A stretch of 64,000 nt of DNA from Dipteronia dyeriana (Eukaryota > Streptophyta > Magnoliopsida > Sapindales > Sapindaceae). This document shows positions 1-9,960 of this stretch, piece by piece. The stretch is taken from positions 72,028,017 through 72,092,016 of the forward strand of contig CM065300.1 in the NCBI GenBank assembly GCA_032871835.1, in the 5' to 3' direction. The notes under the pieces were generated by a model that had not been told where the DNA came from, made no database searches, and was given only the letters and a program-made list of their open reading frames with translations. The translations under genes and the position numbers were made by a program. The first letter of the stretch is position 1. Each line of letters begins with the position of its first letter.

Positions 1-33
1 TTTTTAAAATCATCTCAATCATGTAACACTTAC

Positions 34-2827
34 CTGGTCAACCTCGTGCCATGGGCGGTTTCCACTCGTGGTTGCTCCACCGACCGTGAGAAGGTCCTCT
101 TCCAACCATTGGGACTGTAACACATTTTACCTTACCGTGCTCACAGCACCGTGGGAATCACGAGGCATCATCCGCTCCCACATGTACAACATAAGTGGCT
201 GTACAAGCATTGACAAGATCGTATTATTAATAGAGAAGCATAAAATCCGATGTGATTCCCAAATGTTATAACTACTTACATAAAATTGTGTATCCAACAC
301 GTTGATCCTCTGGTTGTACACATTGTGGAATCCACGCTGACGCTTGCGTAGAATATTTAGGTATGCATCTATATGCTGACAAACAATAAAACCACCGTAC
401 TTGTTAACAATTCAACAATACTTACACAAAAGTTAATATGAAATATAATAAGTACGTACCGTGTCCTCCAAGTCTATGAAGTTGGACTGCATACGCACGA
501 ACCATCCCGCGGTAACTGGTGACAACACGTCTACATCACGGCTGTATAATGATTGAATTACCTTAGCTATACATAAATTAGAATAAATAAGAAATGTACA
601 TCCATTTGTATTATAAAAAGTTATACTCATTGTTCCCCGTTGATGTTCCTCTTGAAGGCCTTGTATGCTGCTAGGTGGTCACCGTCCACTAGTCCGTGGG
701 GGTCAAAAATGTGTTCCACGGACTCGGGTCGTGCCTTTAACCTCTTTGGACGACATGGATCTGTGTAAGGGCTCACCAACTGCCATCCGCACTTACCTAA
801 GCGCTTCACCGGGGGAGGGGACCGCTCCGACTCCACGGACGTGCTGAGTGGGGGAGGGGAGCTCTCCGACGCCACGGAAGTGCTAAATGGGGGAGGGGAC
901 CTCTCCGATGCCACGAACGTGCTGGGTGGGGAGGGGACCGTTCCGACAGAACTGATGTGCTGGGTGGGGGAGGGGACCTCTCAGACGCCACGGAAGTGCT
1001 GGGTAGGGGAGGGGACCGCGGTGGTTGAATCGATATGCTAGAAGGTGGGGGGATCGATGTCATGGGAGGTGGAGGGGACCCCTGAGCCTGGGTGTCTGTC
1101 CCCCCTGTAAACCTATCAGTCAACCCTTCGGGACTAAATAATTGATCAGGAGGTGGGGGGCCATCCCGGTGTGTACTTAAGGTCGAATGGTGAAGCCCCC
1201 AGATCATATCAAGTAACAATCGGTGTTGCTGCTGATGATCCTCATCACTCTTTCGGATCATATCCAACAACTCCAAGTGTTGATGTTGTCGATCCTCGTC
1301 ACTCATTCGGAGAGCTTCATCCACATCGTTCAACATTTCAGTCCACGGAGCCTGAAATCATGTCTACAATGTTAGTACAAAACTATGAACACGTGTTACT
1401 AAAAAACACTTAAGTTTGTTTTCAGCTTACCTTTCCATCACGTCCAACGCCCCCACGGGAATCCCCTGTAGATGTACCATGTCTGGGGGTGGAAAACCGA
1501 ACCCGCCTATGCCTATACCTTTCTCGTTGAGGGTCTTTTGATATCCCTCACTGTCACATGGCCTCAAACCCCCAGCAGCGGGCTCAGATCCCTCACTGTC
1601 AATGGTCCTCTCTGTACCACTGATCTCGCCTAAGGTGGTCTGATCAGGGACCTCAGGCAGCATATCATCCATGTCATCTTCTACATATATGGTCCCCCCT
1701 TCATCTAGACAGGCATAGTACGGTGCTTGTCTCTCAGCTGGTGTCGGCACCAGTTCCTTGATCGCAAACATCTGAAATATTAGTTAGAACAATGTCATTG
1801 TACAATTAATAACTAATAAAAACATTAACAAAATAAATACATACCCTGGCTTTGAAAATCTTTGCTAGCTTCTTCCCTTTTGGTTGTTTGGTCAACTCCC
1901 ACTTCAAAATACGGGGAGTCAGATCAGTAACCCTCCTGACACCGACCTCTTTGGCCAACTTAGGGATCACCTCCAAAGCAAATATCTGTATCATGGATAA
2001 GTATGATAAGTATCCATACAATTTTGGGCACCAACAATAAAGTACAATTTGTTGTTCGAACTTCTTACCAACAGGGCATGAGAATGACCGTATATGTTGT
2101 AGGTCTCCACCCTGTGTACATCAGTGCCCTTTTCCTGCCGGCGTCGCTTTTACCCGTCTCTTCGCCCATCAAGCGCATGCTTGAATGAGTGAATAGAATG
2201 CCTGTACATGTAGGCCCCCCACGGGAACGCATCGAAGGCATCTAGGTCCTCAACCACCCGAAACTGCCAAACTGGAATATTGAATCTCTCATCCACCCCC
2301 ATCAGTATCCAGTTCAGCATATATAAGAGGCAGAGCTTGACAACATCGTACGCCTGCCCAAAATCCGTGCCGATGACAACACCCCTAATCTGCTCCAGCG
2401 ACACCTCCTCGGCTCTAGGAAAGTACCGCTCATGTATGCCATTCTCCACTGCTGCATACATTGTGGTCTCTAATACAACTCCAAACCGCAGTCCGGTGAT
2501 CAGGCAAAATTCCACCTTCGAAAACCTCACTGACTGGGTTCCTAACATGAAGTGCATCTCATCTGTGGGGCCGTTATGATAGAGCTCCCTCAAAAGCAAC
2601 CGATGGATAATACCACCGGAAAACTTCATCTCCCTATGCATCGTCAGGAAATGCCCGAAATAAGACGCCATGAACCCCTGACTGTCTTCATCTGCAAAAT
2701 CTACAGGGACACATTTCAGCGTGTCGTCTATATGGGCTAGGGCATCAAAATGGTTGTGTCATGTCAGTTTGCCCTCGTACCAGTATTCTTCTGGAGTTTT
2801 AAGCGAATCCCTCAACCTAATTCTCAT
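34..2827 (-). pseudogene. Ulp1-like peptidase gene with DUF1985 domain, left copy (partial, broken)
   Basis: Comparison with the second copy gives exons, in minus order, at 2827-2069, 1985-1845, 1771-1431, 1351-631, 541-460, 375-280 and 198-34; the last intron leaves the window. Exon 1 encodes a DUF1985-type region (motifs MKFSGGI, FSKVEFCLITGLR, LNWILMGVDERF, DAFPWGAYMYRHS). Exon 4 has a DEDRQHQHLELLDMIRKS-like helical repeat, then a proline-rich linker. Exon 7 has MMPRDSHG and GNRPWHEVD, which precede the catalytic core in this family. Damage: TGA at 2759-2761 (Arg in the other copy), TAA at 2150-2152, a 1-base loss in the linker near 928, TAA at 127-129, and a splice donor GT changed to AT at 630. 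Ulp1-type (C48) enzymes cleave SUMO-like modifiers; the role of transposon copies is unclear. The catalytic residues lie outside the window. Confidence 0.85.
800..1020. repeat. About 33-bp coding minisatellite in the proline-rich linker
   Basis: About six imperfect copies of a G-rich unit (TGGGGGAGGGGA core, then ctcCGACGCCACGGA-type spacer) lie in tandem. On the minus strand they encode SER-SPPP-STSV-type repeats. One copy near 925-935 has lost a G from the G-run, which shifts the reading frame. Confidence 0.85.
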
Positions 2828-2864
2828 CTGCAATGTAACAAAAATACAACATCATTAGACATAA

Positions 2865-3790
2865 TTTTATTAAAAAGCTCGATCCCTTTCAAAACAGCTC
2901 GATTGCTTTACAAAAAATCTCGATTCCTTTTCAAAAAGGCTCGATCCCTTTCAAAAGAGCTCGATTGCTTTACAAAAGGTCTCGATTCCCTTTCAAAAAG
3001 GCTCGATCCCTTTCAAAAAGTCTCGATCCCTTTCAAATAGGCTTGATCCAATTCAAAAACAGCTCGAAACATATTCAAAAAAGCTCGATTCCTTTTCAAA
3101 AAGGCTCGATCCCTTTCAAAAAGGCTCGATCCCTTTTCAAAAAAGCTCGATTCCTTATCAAAAAGGCTTGATCCCTTTCAAAAAGGATCGATCCCTTTCA
3201 AAAAGGCTCGATCCCTTTCAAAATAACATCCACCCCTTTTTAAAAAAGCTCGATCCCTCTTAAAAAAGTCTCGATCCCTTTTCAAAAAAGCTCGATCCCT
3301 TTCAAAAAGGCTCAATCCCTTTCAAAAAGGCTCGATCCCTTTCAAAATAACCTACACCCCTTTTTAAAAAAGCTCGATCCCTCTTAAAAAAGTTTCGATC
3401 CCTTTTCAAAAAAGCTCAATCCCTTTCAAATAGGCTCGATCCAATTCAAAAACCGCTCGAACCTATTAAAAAAAGCTCGAAACATATTCAAAAAAGCTCG
3501 ATTCCTTTTTTAAAAGGCTCGATCCCTTTCAAAAAGGCTCGATCTCTTTTCAAAAAAGATCGATTCCTTATCAAAAAGGCTCGATCCCTTTAAAAAAAGC
3601 TCGATCCCTTTCACAATAACCTCCACCCCTTTTTAAAAAACATCAATCCCTCTTAAAAAAGTCTCGATCTCTTTTTAAAAAAGCTCGATCCTTTTCAAAA
3701 TGGCTAGATTCTTTTTTTAAAAAGCTCGATTATTTTTTAAAAAAGCTCGATTCCTTTTCCAAAAACCTAGATCTACCAAAACCTGTTTTC
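2865..3790 (-). repeat. GATCGAG tandem array of the left MULE
   Basis: Roughly forty imperfect units of about 20 bp. On the minus strand the typical unit is TTTGAAAGGGATCGAGCCTT, with the GATCGAG core the least variable part. The array lies between the element terminus and the start of the Ulp1-like gene, in sense orientation to that gene. Open frames reading through it are only the translation of the repeat. Confidence 0.95.
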
Positions 3791-4170
3791 ACGACAAAAA
3801 TAGCTCGACTAATCAAATAAGCTCAATTTTCTTGAAAAAATGTCTCAAAAACCCAGATTTCATCTTCCTCAACTGATATTCAACCAAATTACAAACCCTA
3901 ACCTAAACCACAACCATTCACAATTCTCTATTTTAATCGGTTTCTACAATTCCTATCAACAAAACTCAATTCTGACATGTAAGGCAAGTTAATAACAACA
4001 AAAACGAGGAAAAATAACCAATCTTACCTTTGTCAATCGCAGCTCTTCCGGTCACTTCACGGTCGATTAGTTTCCCCGTCGGTTTGACTATTGCTTCTCT
4101 CTGACTTTGAAAACGACAACTTCCTCACTGTTAAAATATTTCGGGGAATTTTTGTCTCAAACGCTCTTTT

Positions 4171-4222
4171 GGTGCCTTTTAAACATACATTAGTAAAGTG
4201 GTGATATTTGCACAACGTACCC
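4171..4222 (-). repeat. Terminal sequence of the left MULE
   Basis: Read on the minus strand from 4222 inward, it starts GGGTACGTTGTGCAAATATC. It differs from 5134-5185 at six positions, all transitions. Homology fades outside this point, which sets the element border. Confidence 0.8.
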
Positions 4223-5133
4223 CTCAAATAGTGCCAATAATTTTTTGACCCCTTTTAATTCGTGGAAAAAATCATTCATAGTGTTTGATATTAAATATAT
4301 AAGGGTTCATGGTGGATTTTTTTACCAATAAAAATATAAGAGTCAGCACCATAGATACCGACTAATCAGTACCTAAATATTTTCCAACCGATAATGGAGA
4401 TCGGTGAAGGTGAATGGTGCTGGTGATGGTGATGGTGATGGTCAAAGTAAGAGGTGAATAAACGCATCATTTTGTCTTCATTTTGTTGTGGGGTTCGCTG
4501 CTACTTTAATTTATGGCAAAAAATAAATAAAAGGTAAATTGAATAAACATACCTCAATTTTAGATGTAATTTCAGCTATATTCAACTTTTGTTCGAATTT
4601 ATACAAACATCCCTTACTATCAGAAGTAACGGTTAGTTTTAACTATTGAGTGTCTTGCTAGTTTGAAAAAACTAAAATACCTTTAGTTATTATTTTTCTT
4701 ATTTATTTTAATAAATTAAAAATAAACACATATACTTATATCCTTATATAATTTCACTTGTACACACTTATATGAATATATATATATATAGCTTTCAAGT
4801 ACTGTCTCCACTCTCCAATATGGAGAGACCTCATCCGGGAAAAGCCATTCGGTAAAGTATAAATAAAAAATTGCCTTCACTGCCCAACCCATCTATTGAG
4901 AGAATAACTAATCATTGAGAAGTCTTGATTAATTATAAAGCTGATATAAGATTATATAGGGACTCTTTGTTTCATCTCAGACCCACCTGAAATCATTGAG
5001 AGAAAAACTAATTTTATCGATTAATTATATTAAATAGTTTCTTTAACGGGGCAAAAATTTTGTTTAGATAATAGATTCTAATTAACAACACGAAAGGAAT
5101 TGGAGGGGGGTGAAAACCATTTGGTACCATTTA
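4223..5133. other. Spacer between the two MULEs; no gene seen
   Basis: AT-rich sequence without a supportable gene. It has a short GGTGAT-type repeat near 4410-4440, a TA run near 4778-4790, and a small palindrome near 4814-4830 (CTCTCCA, ATA loop, TGGAGAG). It may be the sequence into which one or both elements inserted; no clear target duplication was resolved. Confidence 0.6.
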
Positions 5134-5185
5134 GGGTGTGTTGTGCAAATATCATCATTTTACTAATGTATGTTTAAAAGATACC
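5134..5185 (+). repeat. Left terminal inverted repeat of the right MULE
   Basis: Starts GGGTGTGTTGTGCAAATATC. It matches the left element's terminus closely (46 of 52) and this element's own far end (13423-13474, inverted) more weakly (about 36 of 52), with the TTTAAAAGA block best conserved. Confidence 0.8.
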
Positions 5186-5629
5186 ATTTAGTATGATCGG
5201 ACAAAAATACCCCGAACTGTTGAAAAAGATAGAAAGTAGTCGTTTTGTCAGTGTAAAAAAAGCTAGATTGAGAAAGAGACCGACGCCAACAAAATCAATG
5301 GCGAAGTGAACGGAACGTGAACGAGAATACACCAGATTTGTTGCGATTGACAGATGTAATTTATGTTCGTTTTTTTTCTCGATTTTGTAGTTGATAAGTT
5401 GCCATTGCATGTTAGACTTGTGTTTTATTGATCGAATTCATAGATTAAGGTTGAAAACGAGATCTGAGAATGGTTGTGGTTTGTGTTAGAGTTTGAAATT
5501 AGGTTGAATATGTGACGAGGAAGATGAAATTTTGGGTATCGATGAATTTTAATTTTGAGAAATTTTGAAATCGAGGTTTTTTTTAGCGAAATCGAGGTTT
5601 TTTGGAACAAGATCGAAGATTTTTAAATA

Positions 5630-6320
5630 AGAATTGAGAAGATTTTTTTTAAAGAATAGAACATATTTTTCAAACGATCGAGATTATTTTTAAAATATCG
5701 AGAATATTTTTCAAACGATCGAGATTATTTTTCAAACGATCGAGAATATTTTGAAAAGATCGAGAATATTTTTTAAAAGATTGAGAATATTTTTCAAACG
5801 ATCGAGAATATTTTCAAAAGATCGAGAATATTTTTCAAACGATCGAGATTTTTTTTAAAAGATCGAGAATATTTTTCAAATGATCGAGAATATTTTTCAA
5901 ATGATCGAGATTATATTACAAAAGATCAAGAAATTTTTCAAATGATCGAGAATATTTTCAAAAGATCGAGAATATTTTTCAAATGATCGAGATTATTTTC
6001 AAACGATCGAGATTATTTTTAAAAGATCGAGAATATTTTATCAAAGATCGAGATTATTTTCAAAAGATCGAGAATATTTTTTCAAACGATCGAGATTATT
6101 TTCAAAAGATCGAGAATCTTTTTCAAATGATCGAGATTTTTTTTCAAAAGATCGAGAATATTTTTCAAACGATCGAGATTATTTTTCAAACAATCGAGAA
6201 TATTTTGAAAAGATCGAGAATCTTTTTCAAACAATTGAGATTATTTTCAAAAGATTGAGAATATTTTTCAAACGATCGAGAATATTATCAAAGGATCGAG
6301 AATATATTTCATAGAACCGA
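5630..6320 (+). repeat. GATCGAG tandem array, Ulp1 side of the right MULE
   Basis: About thirty units of about 21 bp, typically GATCGAGAATATTTTTCAAAC, directly upstream of the Ulp1-like gene and in its sense orientation. Many units read GATTGAG or GATCAAG, as expected from CpG decay. A frame of about 90 codons at 5983-6258 is the translated repeat, not a gene. Confidence 0.95.
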
Positions 6321-6363
6321 GTTTTTTCCAGTTTACTTATGTATTGTTTCTGTGACACTACAG

Positions 6364-9300
6364 ATGAGGAGCAAGTTGAAAGATTCCCTTAAAACTCTAG
6401 AGGGAGATTGGTTGAAGGGAAAATTGACTCGACACGACCATTTTGAGGCCCTCGCCCGTATAAACAATGCATTGAACTGTGTCTTAGAAGATTTTGCTAT
6501 TGAGGATCGACGTCGGTTCATGTCGTTTTGTTTCGGACATTTCATGTTGATACACTAGGAGATGAAGTTTTCTGGTGGTGTTATCTATCGGCTGTTGTTA
6601 CGGGAGTTGGACCATGCTGAGCCAATAGATGAGATGCGGTTCCTGTTAGGGAACCAAGTGGTAAGGTTTTCAAAGGTGGAATTTTACCTCATCACCGGAT
6701 TACGTTTTAGAGTTGTACCGAACACTGGTCTGTATGCTGCAATGGAGAATGACATACATCAGCGGTACTTTCCTGGAGGCGATGGGGTATCGTTGGAGGA
6801 GTTAAGGGTTGTTCTTACCCTCGGAGAGTTTCAGAAGGCGTACGATGCTGTGAAGCTGTGCCTCAAATACATGCTGAACTGGATATTGATGGGGGTGGAC
6901 GAGAGATTCAAGATTCCAGTTTGGCAGTTTCGGTTGGTGGAGGACCTCACTGCCTTTGATGCTTTCCCATGGGGTGCCCATGTATATAGGTATTCTATTT
7001 TGTCATTCGAACATGCGTTATCCCGGCAACGTGAGGAGAGAGGCCAACAGTCACAAGGTGATGTTGTACATACCGTTGAGGGGTACAACATTTACGGTCT
7101 ATCGCATGCTCTATTGGTATGAACTTAGAATTACAACATGTAATTTATATTTCGTTGCCAAAATTTATGACAATCTAATCGTACTTATCTTTAATACAAA
7201 TATTAACTTTCGAGGTGATCCCCGCACTGGGCATTGAGTTCGGCAGTTGGAGGGTTACAGAGCTTTCTCCTCGTATGTTGAAGTGGGATTTGACAAAATA
7301 ACCTAGAGGCAAGAAGCTGGCCATGATTTTTAGTGCTAGGGTATTTATTTAATTTGGTAATCTTTATATTAGTTACTATGTTTACAATGACATTCCTCTA
7401 ATTTTAAAATGTTTGTGAGGGAGAAAATCGTGCCCATAATAACTGAGAAGGGAGCACCGTACATCGCAGGCCTTAGCGATGGGGGAACCTGTATGTAGAG
7501 GAGGATAGGGTTCACATCCCGTCTGTCCTTGATCAGACTACTGCTGGAGGGAGCATTGGAGAGGGTTCGGAGGAGGAGGGTCGGGGTGAGAGGCACAGTA
7601 ATACGGAGGCTTCTTACCTATCGAGCCCTGGTTTCAGTGCCATGGACACTAACAGATTTGAGCCGTCTTCTTGTCGAGTGAGGCATAAAAGGGTTCAGTT
7701 TACCACCACCGGACCTGGTGCATCTAGAGGGGATTCCTGTGTAGGCATTGGACGTGATATGGAGGTAAGTTGAGATGATATTTTCGTTTTTATTAACGCT
7801 ACCTATTGAGTTTTGTAGTACTAACAATGTTGATATGAATTCAGGCTTCATGGAAACATCATTTGAACGAGTTACGTGAAGCCTTTTGGAAGTGTGAGGA
7901 TGATCGACAACTGCAGCACCAGGAGTTGCTAGATATGATCCGGAAGAGTGAGGAGGATCGACATGAGAAACATCGAGAGTTGCTCACATTGATCGGGAGG
8001 GTTCAGGGCATCAGGACGCATACGCACTGGGATGGTCCACCTGACCCTGATCCAGACTTTACTCCCGAAGACAGAACAACTGGTTATACCAGAGGGACAA
8101 ATATCATTGGTGGTCATCGGGAGGATCCACATAATAAAGGGGTAGTTCTGAAGAGTGAAGCTCACCAGCGTATTGGAGATACAAGGCCTGTTACACGTAC
8201 AACAGCAGGCTCATTGGTCGAACGACAACCGCCCCCTCCGATCGAGCATCAGCCTCCCCCTCTACCTCCCCCTTCATCACCCCTATTGATCGATCGACAG
8301 CTGCCCCCTCCACCCCCTATATCCATCCAGCCTCAGGGGGGGACATACCTCCTCATCGCAGCAAACCCCAGCTGGGGGGAGTTCGACTGGAGAGGTGCGT
8401 ACTGAAGCGCTGTTGGCAGTTGCTCAGCCCATACATAGATCCCTACCGATAGAAGAGGGCGAGGGTAATACTTCAGCCTTCTGATCATATTTCGATCCCC
8501 ATGGATCGGTGGACGGTGACCAGTTGAAGGCTTACCGAGCCTTCAAGAAGAACATAAACGGGGAAAGGTAAGTAATTTTTTTTTCTATTAAGGTGGCAGA
8601 TTTTCTTCTGTTCAATTAAATATTTGTGCTGCTAATGGAAAATTAATGCAGACGTGATGTGGACGTGCTAGAGCCAGTTGATGCTGCATGGTTCCATTAG
8701 GTGTAGACCAACTTCATGGAGTTGGAGGACGAGGTACGACGAACCAGACATTTTCTATATAATATTTATTTTAGATATGATACACTCCTAACACTTTATT
8801 ACGTGCATATGCTCCCAACATATGGACGCGTACCTTCATATTCTTTGGAAGCGTCAACGAGAATTCCTGACTGCGTACAACCAGATGATCAACATATTGG
8901 ATACACAGTTTTTTGTAAGTATTGCACATAAGTAGTGATTACGTATGCTTTTAAATTAGTTTGTAAAACATTACTAATTTTCATCGATGAAATATTTGTA
9001 CAGTCTTATCTGGAGGTCCAATATAGGAGAATGATGCCTCGTGATGCTCACGGAGAGATCACTACGGTGCGATGGAATGTGTTGAGGTCCTGGTGGACCA
9101 ATGAGGGCCTTACGACGGTGCGTGGTGGTGCTCCAATTGGAAGCCGTCCATGGCACGAGGTTGACACAATAAGTGTTACTTGTTTTGTAAATTTTGTTAT
9201 AAATGGATTTGTACATCCTAACACCTTTTTTTTACGTTTACAGGTCCTGATACCATGCAACATTGGGCACCAACATTGGCTATTGGTGACTGTCGACCTC

Positions 9301-9748
9301 ACCCGCAGGACGATGTTCATTGTTGACCTCTGGAGACAGGATGTCACAGTGAATATCCAAAAATAGCAGGTAGCCCCTTGCGTTGGTTTTTGTCCTCGAT
9401 GTTGCATCAGGCCGGTTTTCATACTAAGCGATTGCCTGACCGTGAGACGTTTCCCAAGAAGAATAAGCCCTTCTCAGTCAGTGTGGTGTCCGCAACCCGT
9501 GTCCCCCAGTAGAAGAAATTGTAAAATATTTTATCTTCATCTACTTTGAGATTGAGTTATTAAAATATTATTGTTTTATTAACGCATGTTAATGTGTCCA
9601 ACTGTAGGGGTAACTGTGGTTCCCATACGTTGAGATTGATCGATACATTCTGACGGACATGAAGGATTTCGATTGGTCGGAAGACGATATGGAGATCATT
9701 CGGGAGAAGATGGCGGTTGAGATTTTTTCAAACTCCCAGCCCGTTTAG
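6364..9748 (+). pseudogene. Ulp1-like peptidase gene with DUF1985 domain, right copy (broken)
   Basis: Exons inferred against the left copy: 6364-7116, 7200-7340, 7409-7764, 7845-8567, 8652-8733, 8819-8914, 9004-9168, 9244 onward, and a last exon near 9608-9748. Exon 1 follows a CTACAG acceptor and encodes the DUF1985 region (MKFSGGVIYRLLL, LITGLRF, LNWILMGVDERF). A helical repeat and proline-rich linker follow. The C48 catalytic residues are recognisable: His in HWLLV (9274-9276), Asp in MFIVD (9325-9327), Cys in GNCG (9615-9617). Damage: TAG at 6556-6558, a 1-base shift near 7488, TAA in exon 2, two stops in exon 5 (W-F-H then stop), frameshifts in the linker and near 9370 and 9650, donor GT to AT at 9169, and three acceptors reading AA instead of AG. 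The known family function is removal or processing of SUMO-like proteins; this copy cannot be expressed as one protein. Confidence 0.88.
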
Positions 9749-9960
9749 TCTTATGCATTAATTCTTCTATATATGTAGCATTTATTTGTATATAAATGTT
9801 TACATTCAAATAAAATTTTAATTTTTGTTTCTTTTTCAACTATCATAAATTACATGTGTAACATTAATCGGAAATCCTATTTAATTATAATTGAAATTCA
9901 GTTATTAAACAAGTCATACGAGTACAAAATTTCACAATGTTATCATCAGAACACCTAAAA

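Larger units (their letters stand above)
1..4222 (-). mobile_element. Left Mutator-like element carrying an Ulp1-like gene (partial)
   Basis: This element runs off the left edge of the window. Its visible terminus is near 4222, where the 52 bp at 4171-4222, read on the minus strand, match the terminus of the second element at 5134-5185 in 46 of 52 positions. Inside the terminus lie a short unique segment, a GATCGAG repeat array (2865-3790) and a minus-strand gene with a DUF1985 region, a proline-rich linker and the start of an Ulp1-type peptidase. MULEs carrying DUF1985/Ulp1-like genes are known in plants (Kaonashi-type elements in Arabidopsis, CUMULE in melon). The transposase half and far terminus, expected to the left, are not in the window. 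Confidence 0.85.

Noticed and set aside
2750..3171. Overlapping open frames with repeated FKKARS-like peptides
   Set aside because: Translation of the left GATCGAG array; no domain, and the real gene lies on minus beside it.
5983..6258. Open frame of about 90 codons rich in Ile, Phe, Lys and Arg-Ser
   Set aside because: It is the GATCGAG array read in one frame; the unit length is a multiple of three, so it stays open by chance.
2865..6320. CRISPR-like array
   Set aside because: The spacing is about 20 bp with degenerate, non-unique spacers, in a plant transposon with introns; no leader or cas genes.
6364..9748. Host Ulp1 SUMO peptidase gene
   Set aside because: It lies inside MULE termini next to mudrA, has a sister copy in a second MULE, and is full of stops; it is a transposon-borne pseudogene.
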